From contig JBBKXQ010000065.1 in NCBI GenBank assembly GCA_037969565.1, forward strand, positions 1-8,462: a stretch of 8,462 nucleotides of DNA. The letters run 5' to 3'. Shown here piece by piece: positions 1-5,291 of the stretch. A program made the position numbers and the translations under genes. Every line of letters begins with the position of its first letter. Positions within the stretch are counted from its first letter, which is position 1. The notes beneath the pieces are model-generated. The model was not told the DNA's origin and searched no databases. It saw only the letters and a list, made by a program, of their open reading frames with translations. Source of the stretch: SZUA-35 sp037969565. Lineage in GTDB: Bacteria; Actinomycetota; Acidimicrobiia; Acidimicrobiales; SZUA-35.

Positions 1-41
1 GCTGGCGGCCGACCCGACCCTCGGGCGGCCCGGCCGCCAGC
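1..41. repeat. perfect 11-bp inverted repeat inside nagA
   Basis: Bases 1-11 (GCTGGCGGCCG) are the exact reverse complement of 31-41, with 19 bases between. Nested in the loop, 13-17 (CCCGA) pairs with 21-25 (TCGGG). The repeat lies in coding sequence for an Ala/Gly/Arg-rich stretch, so GC-rich codon use may explain it. The left arm touches the window edge, so its full length is unknown. No T run follows, so it is not a classical terminator. Confidence 0.6.
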
Positions 42-289
42 ACGTCGAGCGCCTCGTCGAGCAGCCCGAATCCGTCACTGATCAACGTCGGAAGAAACAT
101 CGTGGCGCCATGGGCGAGCAGGCGTTCGGCCACGTTCCAGATCGTCGCCGGATCTTCGGAGAAGTGATGCCCCCAACCCCCGTTGACCTGCAGATCGCAA
201 TACCCGCCGCCGACGATCACTCGATTGTCCCGGGCGCTGTTGTTTGCATCTCTCGACCCTTCTGCCCACAACTGTGGACCTTCACCCAT
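1..289 (-). CDS. nagA: N-acetylglucosamine-6-phosphate deacetylase-like amidohydrolase (N-terminal part, cut by window edge)
   Basis: This reading frame runs off the left edge; 96 codons are visible. NagA removes the acetyl group from GlcNAc-6-phosphate in the cytoplasm, giving glucosamine-6-phosphate for glycolysis or wall-precursor synthesis. The diagnostic stretch is VGGGYCDLQVNGGWGHHF (about residues 29-46), which matches the NagA block 'PGFIDLQVNGGWGxDF', followed by AERLLAHGATMFLPTLIS, the family's 'hGVTxFLPTxIT' helix and strand. The ATG at 289-287 is chosen because the frame has a stop 11 codons further upstream with no better start between, and a possible Shine-Dalgarno GAGGTG lies at 306-301, with a rather long 11-nt spacer. 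Only about 28 residues precede the conserved block, whereas E. coli NagA has roughly 50 that build a small beta-sandwich, so this protein starts unusually late. The metal-binding residues would lie beyond the window. It is divergent from the sulfotransferase gene. NagA family is fairly sure; the exact substrate is not. Confidence 0.75.
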   Translation of the reverse strand, partial: MGEGPQLWAEGSRDANNSARDNRVIVGGGYCDLQVNGGWGHHFSEDPATIWNVAERLLAHGATMFLPTLISDGFGLLDEALDVLAAGPPEGRVGRQ

Positions 290-335
290 GCGGAGAAGTA
301 CACCTCGGGGCAGTATGGGTCAAGCTGTTGAGTCT

Positions 336-340
336 GGGAG
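336..340 (+). promoter_or_regulatory. ribosome binding site that decides the sulfotransferase start
   Basis: GGGAG lies 4 bases before the ATG at 345-347. Earlier in-frame starts (ATG at 183 and 315) lie inside or close to the divergent nagA start region and have no comparable site, so 345 is preferred. Confidence 0.5.
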
Positions 341-344
341 ACAC

Positions 345-1226
345 ATGAACGTGAAGGCAAACGCCTTGAAGCAACGAATGATCGGGCGCGGATCGCCGGC
401 CCGAATCCTTGCGGGGCGTCTCAAGTTCCGGACATCGCAGATCGTGGCCAACCGGTCCGTCCCCATCTATCGCTCGATTCGCGGCATCGACCGGTCCATT
501 GCCGAGCGCCATCTCTTCGTGCTCGCCCATCCCCGGTCGGGTTCGACGGTGCTCAGTCACGTGCTCCACGGGCATCCCGAGATCGCCGGATTCGGCGAGC
601 ACCATGTCAGCTACATCGATGCCGACGATCTGACGGCGCTGGAAGCGCGTACCGCCTACTTCGCCCGCGATCCCCGACTCGAGAGCCGCTACGTCCTCGA
701 CAAGATCGTTCTCAACAAGCACGAAGTCGATCAGGCGATTCTGCAGGCCGACACGACGCGATTTGTCTTCCTGCTGCGTGAGCCGGCTGAGACGCTTCAG
801 AGTTACGCCCGGATGTTCCCCGACCTCCCAACCGACGAAGACCGATTTCGTTCCTACCGTCGACGGTTGACCGCGTTGGTCAAGTATCTCGAAACCATCA
901 ATGATCCCAAGCGGGCGTTCTTCCTCACCTACGACGAGCTCACGAGCGAAACCCCCGCCGCCCTCGATGCACTCACGCGCTGGCTCGAACTCGGAAGTCC
1001 TCTCCTCCCCGAATACGAACTCACGGCTAAAACCGGGAGCCAGAGCTGGGGCGATCCATCAGCAAACATCAAGGCGGGCAAGATCCTGACCTTGGATCGA
1101 GCCCCCGAAGCATCAGCGGTGAATGAACCGGTTCTCGCAACCGCCAACGATCTCTACCGATCGACCATCGACATCTTCAGAACGATGGCGACGACGCTCG
1201 ACGGCAAACCGTCGGAGATCAGATAG
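345..1226 (+). CDS. PAPS-dependent sulfotransferase family protein
   Basis: The 293-residue product should transfer sulfate from 3'-phosphoadenosine-5'-phosphosulfate (PAPS) to a hydroxyl or amine of an unknown acceptor such as a glycan or lipid. The 5'-phosphosulfate loop is FVLAHPRSGSTVLSHVL (about 58-74), in the classical place after the first beta strand. The 3'-phosphate site is LLREPAETLQSYARMFP, with Arg145 and Ser153 eight residues apart, as in the known fold. The C-terminal block WGDPSANIKAGKI is a pattern I associate with bacterial sulfotransferases. No signal peptide or membrane segment is seen, so a cytoplasmic or membrane-peripheral enzyme is likely. The first 55 residues are strongly basic (about 13 Lys/Arg against 2 acidic residues) and precede the catalytic fold. 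The start at 345 is supported by GGGAG just upstream; ATG 315 is an alternative. The 3' end overlaps the convergent DsbA-family gene by 8 bp. The substrate cannot be read from the sequence; the nagA neighbour only weakly hints at an amino sugar. Confidence 0.85.
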   Translation: MNVKANALKQRMIGRGSPARILAGRLKFRTSQIVANRSVPIYRSIRGIDRSIAERHLFVLAHPRSGSTVLSHVLHGHPEIAGFGEHHVSYIDADDLTALEARTAYFARDPRLESRYVLDKIVLNKHEVDQAILQADTTRFVFLLREPAETLQSYARMFPDLPTDEDRFRSYRRRLTALVKYLETINDPKRAFFLTYDELTSETPAALDALTRWLELGSPLLPEYELTAKTGSQSWGDPSANIKAGKILTLDRAPEASAVNEPVLATANDLYRSTIDIFRTMATTLDGKPSEIR

Positions 1227-1851
1227 CTCGTTCCAGGGCTTGCACGAACACCTCGGGCGACTGGGCGCCCGGAATCCCGAACTCGCGGTTGATCACGTAG
1301 GTCGGCACCGAGTGGATGCCGGCCGAGGCCGCGAATTCGAGATGCTCGACCACCTCGGCTTTGCCGCCGTCGCCGGCCAGCCATCCCCGCGAGACCTCGG
1401 GATCGATGCCGATCTCGGCCCCCAGAGCGACGAGCTCGTCCAGCTCGCCGATGGCCCGACCCTCGCTGAAGTAGGCCTGCATGATGCGCTCCTTGAGTTC
1501 GAGCTGCAGACCAAGCGTCTCGGCCAGGACCAAGAGTCGGTGCGCCAGTGCCGTGTTGGCCCGCTTGGCGATGTCGAGGTGGAAATCGAGTCCTTCACCG
1601 GCGGCCTCGGTGGTGACCCGCCCAAGGATTTCTTCAGCCTTTTCGGGCCCACCGAACTTCTTTTCGTACACCGCCCTGACGGGCTCGCTGCGATCGGTAG
1701 GCGCCGTTGGATCGAGCTGAAAGGACCGGTAGGCGACATCCACCTCGACCTCGGGGTTGGCGGCCCGAAAGGCCTCGAGTCCCGCTTCGAATCGGCGCTT
1801 GCCGATATAGCACCACGGGCACACCACATCAGACCAGATCTCTACCTGCAT
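1219..1851 (-). CDS. DsbA family oxidoreductase, FrnE-like
   Basis: The 210-residue thioredoxin-fold protein belongs to the FrnE/DsbA-like group (related to 2-hydroxychromene-2-carboxylate isomerases). The N-terminus MQVEIWSDVVCPWCYIGKRR carries the redox motif Cys11-Pro-Trp-Cys14. A helical insertion fills roughly 45-165, and SVPTYV (181-186) holds the cis-proline Pro183 facing the active site. IPGAQSPEVFVQALE near the C-terminus is typical of the family. There is no signal peptide, so it should act in the cytoplasm as a thiol-disulfide oxidoreductase or isomerase; FrnE homologues are linked to polyketide pathways and, in Deinococcus, to stress tolerance. I chose the ATG at 1851 because family members begin right at 'IWSDVVCPWC'. 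An in-frame ATG at 1884 would add 11 residues; neither has a strong ribosome binding site. It lies downstream of the acyl-CoA synthetase gene and is probably the last gene of that unit. Its stop codon sits inside the convergent sulfotransferase 3' end. Confidence 0.9.
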   Translation of the reverse strand: MQVEIWSDVVCPWCYIGKRRFEAGLEAFRAANPEVEVDVAYRSFQLDPTAPTDRSEPVRAVYEKKFGGPEKAEEILGRVTTEAAGEGLDFHLDIAKRANTALAHRLLVLAETLGLQLELKERIMQAYFSEGRAIGELDELVALGAEIGIDPEVSRGWLAGDGGKAEVVEHLEFAASAGIHSVPTYVINREFGIPGAQSPEVFVQALERAI

Positions 1852-1944
1852 GAAACGCTTCAACCAGGGCTGGTCACGCGACATTCCGTCCAGGCTTCGG
1901 TTTGGTCGTCGGCTTGGTCCTCGACCGAACTCAGAGGCCGGACC

Positions 1945-3585
1945 TCACGCCGTTTCCGTTGCCTGGCTCGCGAGATCGAATTGTTCGATGCCTTGATCTC
2001 GAAGCTTGAACTTCTGGATCTTGCCGGTGACCGTCATCGGGAACTCGTCGGCCAAGACCACATACCTCGGAATCTTGTAGTGGGCGATCCGGCCGGCACA
2101 GAACTCCCTGACCTCCTCGACCGTGATCGGCAGACCGTCCTCGGTCTGGACCCAAGCCATGATTTCCTCGCCGTACTTGGCGTCGGGCACCCCGACCACC
2201 TGCACGTCGCGAATCCGAGGATGGGCGTAGAGGAACTCCTCGATCTCACGCGGGTACACGTTTTCCCCGCCCCGAATCACCATGTCCTTGATGCGGCCGA
2301 CGATGTTGACGTAGTCGTCGTCGTCCATGACGGCGATGTCGCCCGTGTGCATCCAGCCGTCGGCGTCGATCGCCTCGGCCGTTCGCTCGGCGTCGTTCCA
2401 GTATCCCGTCATCACCGAATAGCCACGGGTGCAGAACTCCCCCCGTTCCCCCCTCGGCACGACGTCACCCGAGTCCGGGTCGATGATCTTGACCTCGACA
2501 TGGGGTTGAACCCGACCAACCGTGCCCACCCGCTTGTCGATCGGGTCGTCGGTCGCCGTCTGTGTGCTGACCGGAGACGTCTCGGTCATTCCATACGCAA
2601 TGGTGACCTCGTCCATGTTCATGCGCTCGACGCACTGTTTCATCACTTCGATCGGGCAGGGCGAGCCGGCCATGATCCCCGTGCGAAGTGAACTCAAATC
2701 GAAGCTCTCGAAGGTCGGTTCGGCCAATTCGGCGATGAACATCGTCGGCACGCCATAGAGGCTGGTGCATCGCTCTTCCGCGACCGCCTCGAGGGTGGCG
2801 ATGGGTTCGAAGCCCTCACTCGGATAGATCACGCAGGCGCCGTGCGTACTGGCGGCCAGGTTCCCCATGACCATTCCGAAGCAGTGGTAGAGCGGGACGG
2901 GAACGCAGATGCGATCGTGCTCGGTGTAACCACACGCCTGTCCGACGAAATAGCCGTTGTTGAGGATCCCCGTGTGGGTCAGCGTTGCACCCTTCGGGTA
3001 ACCAGTGGTGCCCGACGTGTACTGGATGTTGATGGGTTCGTCGGCCAGCAGCGTGGCTTCGACCGCAGGCACCGCGTCGTCCGGAACGACGAGGCCGGCA
3101 TCCAGCAAGTCATCCCAATCACTCGTACCGAGGAAGATCACCGTCTCCAGCGCCGGGAGCGACGACCTGACCTCGGCCACCATGCCGGCATAGTCGGACG
3201 TGCGGAAGGTCTCGGCCGACACGAGGCCCCGGCAACCCGACTGCTCGAGCGCGTATTGCAACTCGTGGGTTCGATACGCCGGATTGATGTTGACGAGGAT
3301 GACACCCAGCCGGGCCGTTGCGTATTGCACGAGCGCCCACTCGGCGCGATTCGGCGACCAGATACCGATGCGATCGCCCTTCTCGAACCCCAGAGCGAAG
3401 AAGCCCCGGGCCACCCGGTCGATCTCGTTTGCATACTCGTCGTAGGTCCAGCGGATGTTCTGATGTCGAGAAACGAGCGCCTCGCGATCCGCGAACCGGG
3501 TCACCGTTCGGGCAAGATTTCCGCCGATGGTCTCACGGATGAGTCCGCTGGCCGTACTTCCTCGAGCCTCACTCGGTGCTGTCAT
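1945..3585 (-). CDS. fatty-acyl-CoA synthetase (AMP-binding, ACSF2/YngI-like FadD)
   Basis: The 546-residue ANL-superfamily ligase converts a carboxylic acid, ATP and CoA to acyl-CoA via an acyl-adenylate. Motifs in order: the family block NINPAYRTHELQYALEQSGC (about 99-118), the phosphate loop YTSGTTGYPKG (189-199), YGMTETSPVS (331-340, adenine/acyl pocket), GWMHTGDIA (410-418, ribose-binding Asp416), the hinge GRIKDMVIRGGENVYPREIE (430-449) and the catalytic lysine in GKIQK (Lys522). All key residues are intact and the length is normal. The 'SPCPIEVMKQ...MNMDEVTIAYGMTE' stretch resembles medium/long-chain ligases such as human ACSF2 and Bacillus YngI rather than acetyl-CoA synthetase. The ATG at 3585 fits family N-termini (short lead, then ETIGGNLARTV). 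A GTG at 3648, 7 bases after the plsC stop, would add 21 Pro/Gly-rich residues. It follows plsC on the same strand and precedes the DsbA-like gene by about 60-90 bp. Chain-length preference is not visible. Confidence 0.93.
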   Translation of the reverse strand: MTAPSEARGSTASGLIRETIGGNLARTVTRFADREALVSRHQNIRWTYDEYANEIDRVARGFFALGFEKGDRIGIWSPNRAEWALVQYATARLGVILVNINPAYRTHELQYALEQSGCRGLVSAETFRTSDYAGMVAEVRSSLPALETVIFLGTSDWDDLLDAGLVVPDDAVPAVEATLLADEPINIQYTSGTTGYPKGATLTHTGILNNGYFVGQACGYTEHDRICVPVPLYHCFGMVMGNLAASTHGACVIYPSEGFEPIATLEAVAEERCTSLYGVPTMFIAELAEPTFESFDLSSLRTGIMAGSPCPIEVMKQCVERMNMDEVTIAYGMTETSPVSTQTATDDPIDKRVGTVGRVQPHVEVKIIDPDSGDVVPRGERGEFCTRGYSVMTGYWNDAERTAEAIDADGWMHTGDIAVMDDDDYVNIVGRIKDMVIRGGENVYPREIEEFLYAHPRIRDVQVVGVPDAKYGEEIMAWVQTEDGLPITVEEVREFCAGRIAHYKIPRYVVLADEFPMTVTGKIQKFKLRDQGIEQFDLASQATETA

Positions 3586-3655
3586 GGCGGTAACGATGCC
3601 CCACGATGGTGCCATCGGCAAGGGCGGCCGAACCGGGCTGCCCGGCACGAGTTAC

Positions 3656-4363
3656 TCAGCCACCAGCGGCGAGATCACGGGCCCGGTCCTGCGCCTGCTG
3701 CAGACGATCGGCCAACTGGGCGGTGAAGGCACGAAGCTCGGCCCGGCTGGCCTTCCTTCCCTCATCGCCCACGGGCGCCTCCATCGCATCACCGACCACG
3801 ATGCCAACCTTCCGCCGTTTCGGAAATTTTGCCTTCGACCCGAAGGCTTCACCCGAACCCGAGATACCGATCGGGACGACCCTGGCCCCGGTCCGGCTGG
3901 CGAGCCACGCGGCCCCGTCGAACAGTTCGCCAACGTCATGGGAATCCTGTCGCGTGCCCTCGGGGAACACGATCATCGATTCGCCCCGGTCGAGCAGCAT
4001 CTTCGCCGCCTTCAGTGCCTCACGATCTGCCGCCCCTCGCTTGACGGGAATCGCTCCGAGGGCGGAACAGACCCAGCTCGCTCCGGGGGTCGTGAAAAGC
4101 GACTCCTTGCCGAGCGCGCGGATGCGTCGTTTGCTCAGCGATGCGAGAAGTGGGCTGTCGAGATGGGAGCGATGAACCGGTGCCAGAATGGTCGCTCCGT
4201 CGAGATTCAACACCTCGGCGTTCTCGGCCACGAGCGAGAAGTAGCGGAACAACACGGTCCGCACTGTGCGGCGAACAACGCGATAGAAGATCAGGGACGA
4301 ACGTCGATCTCCGGTTGCCAGAGCACGGTCTCGTAGCTCCAAACTCGACAACGACTTACTCAA
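3656..4363 (-). CDS. plsC: 1-acyl-sn-glycerol-3-phosphate acyltransferase family protein (PlsC-like)
   Basis: The 235-residue protein transfers an acyl group from acyl-CoA or acyl-ACP to lysophosphatidate or a similar acceptor at the inner membrane face. All acyltransferase blocks are present: catalytic HRSHLD (64-69, HX4D), GAIPVKRG (103-110), FPEGTR (133-138, phosphate binding) and VVPIGI (162-167). The usual Asn before the catalytic His is Val here. No strong membrane helix is seen, though the stretch around residues 22-50 (FYRVVRRTVRTVLFRYFSLV) is amphipathic, which would suit peripheral attachment. The start is a TTG at 4363-4361, supported by GGGAA at 4374-4370. The C-terminal 30 residues are Arg/Gln/Ala-rich and helical. 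The acyl-CoA synthetase gene follows at once on the same strand, suggesting that activated acyl chains are passed to phospholipid or glycerolipid synthesis. Other acceptors, as in glycolipid acyltransferases, cannot be excluded. Confidence 0.9.
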   Translation of the reverse strand: MSKSLSSLELRDRALATGDRRSSLIFYRVVRRTVRTVLFRYFSLVAENAEVLNLDGATILAPVHRSHLDSPLLASLSKRRIRALGKESLFTTPGASWVCSALGAIPVKRGAADREALKAAKMLLDRGESMIVFPEGTRQDSHDVGELFDGAAWLASRTGARVVPIGISGSGEAFGSKAKFPKRRKVGIVVGDAMEAPVGDEGRKASRAELRAFTAQLADRLQQAQDRARDLAAGG

Positions 4364-4479
4364 GTTGCTTTCCCATCGTTCGGTTGGCCCCCCTGTCTAC
4401 TGCGCATGTGTAGCGTGCGGCGAAATGCTTCGTCGCGTGGTGCTGCCCTTCGACGACGCAGCCCCGGTAGAACATCGAA
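4364..4479. promoter_or_regulatory. divergent spacer expected to hold promoters for plsC and the hydrolase gene
   Basis: These 116 bases lie between two genes transcribed away from each other, so both promoters should be here. I see no convincing -35/-10 pair on either strand. Near the middle, 4400-4413 (CTGCGCATGTGTAG) is an imperfect palindrome with 5 of 7 pairs matching, a possible operator half-site pair for a dimeric regulator. This is inference from position and symmetry only. Confidence 0.35.
4370..4374 (-). promoter_or_regulatory. ribosome binding site supporting the TTG start of plsC
   Basis: Read on the minus strand, GGGAA ends 6 bases before the TTG at 4363-4361. It is the best purine-rich site near this reading frame and favours the rare TTG start over internal codons. 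Confidence 0.45.
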
Positions 4480-5274
4480 ATGCCCTTTACGCAGATCGGC
4501 GAACTCCACGTCTACTACGAGATCCACGGCACCGGGCCCTCGTTGTTGAACATCAGCGGATCGGGCGGCGACCTCCGAGCTACGTTTCCCGCCCGCAACC
4601 CGCTCAACAAGAATTTCACGGTGCTTCATTTCGATCAGCGTGGCCTGGGTCAGACATCGACTCCGGCAACGCCCTATTCGATGCGCCAATACGCCGACGA
4701 TGCGGCCGCGCTCGTTGGCGCGATCGGGTGGGACCATTGCCACGTCGTCGGCGCCAGCTTTGGCGGAATGGTGGCCCAGCACCTGGCGATTCACCACGAG
4801 GATCTCGTCGATCGTCTCGTCCTCAACTGCACCTCGCCTGGGGGCTCTGCGTCTTCGTTCCCGCTGCACACAATTCAGCCACTCGACATCGAGGCCAGGA
4901 TCGAGTTGCTCCTGGGCCTCTACGACTGTCGCTGGGACCCGGGGAAATCCGATCCGATTCCGGGCCTCGGGCCGTATTACGACCGCATGATCGAACGAAT
5001 GCGAACTCCTCGTGAGCCGGCGGCCGAGCAAGGCTTCCTGGCCCAGCTCGAGGCTCGAGGCAATCACGACGTGGTGAACAGGCTCCACCACATCAGCGCG
5101 CCAACCCTCGTGTGCGCCGGCGAGTTCGACGATCTCGCACCCGTCGCCAACAGCCACGTTCTGGCCGATCGCATTCCGAATGCGCAGCTGAAGATCTTCG
5201 ACGGCGGTCACCTCTTCCTGCTGCAAGACCGCTCCGCCTTCGACCACATCGCCGCCTTCCTCCTCGATGACTGA
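4480..5274 (+). CDS. alpha/beta hydrolase fold protein
   Basis: The 264-residue serine hydrolase has a complete predicted triad. The nucleophile elbow GASFGG (91-96) carries Ser93, GEFDDLAP (214-221) carries the acid Asp217, and DGGHLFLL (241-248) carries His244. The oxyanion region is SGSGGD near residue 26-31 in place of the common His-Gly, and DQRGLGQTS (52-60) is the strand-4 turn seen in 3-oxoadipate enol-lactonase-like and haloperoxidase-like members. A cap domain probably spans about 125-200. There is no signal peptide, so it is likely cytoplasmic. The length is normal for the family. The ATG at 4480 begins right at the first beta strand; its ribosome binding site is weak. It is divergent from plsC and ends 17 bp from the convergent carboxylase gene. 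The substrate is unknown: an ester, lactone or thioester linked to the neighbouring acyl-CoA genes is possible but unproven. Confidence 0.9.
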   Translation: MPFTQIGELHVYYEIHGTGPSLLNISGSGGDLRATFPARNPLNKNFTVLHFDQRGLGQTSTPATPYSMRQYADDAAALVGAIGWDHCHVVGASFGGMVAQHLAIHHEDLVDRLVLNCTSPGGSASSFPLHTIQPLDIEARIELLLGLYDCRWDPGKSDPIPGLGPYYDRMIERMRTPREPAAEQGFLAQLEARGNHDVVNRLHHISAPTLVCAGEFDDLAPVANSHVLADRIPNAQLKIFDGGHLFLLQDRSAFDHIAAFLLDD

Positions 5275-5291
5275 CCCTCCGCCCTCCTCGG

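Noticed and set aside
183..344. N-terminal extension of the sulfotransferase from the ATG at 183
   Set aside because: It would overlap the nagA coding start on the other strand, has no family similarity, and the GGGAG site supports the ATG at 345.
1123..2691. A 522-codon open frame on the plus strand
   Set aside because: It lies antisense to the DsbA-like and acyl-CoA synthetase genes, which have complete family motifs. Its product is His/Arg/Asp-rich with no recognisable domain, typical of shadow frames in GC-rich DNA.
2842..3726. A 294-codon open frame on the plus strand
   Set aside because: It is antisense to the acyl-CoA synthetase gene and its composition is that of a mirror frame, with no motif.
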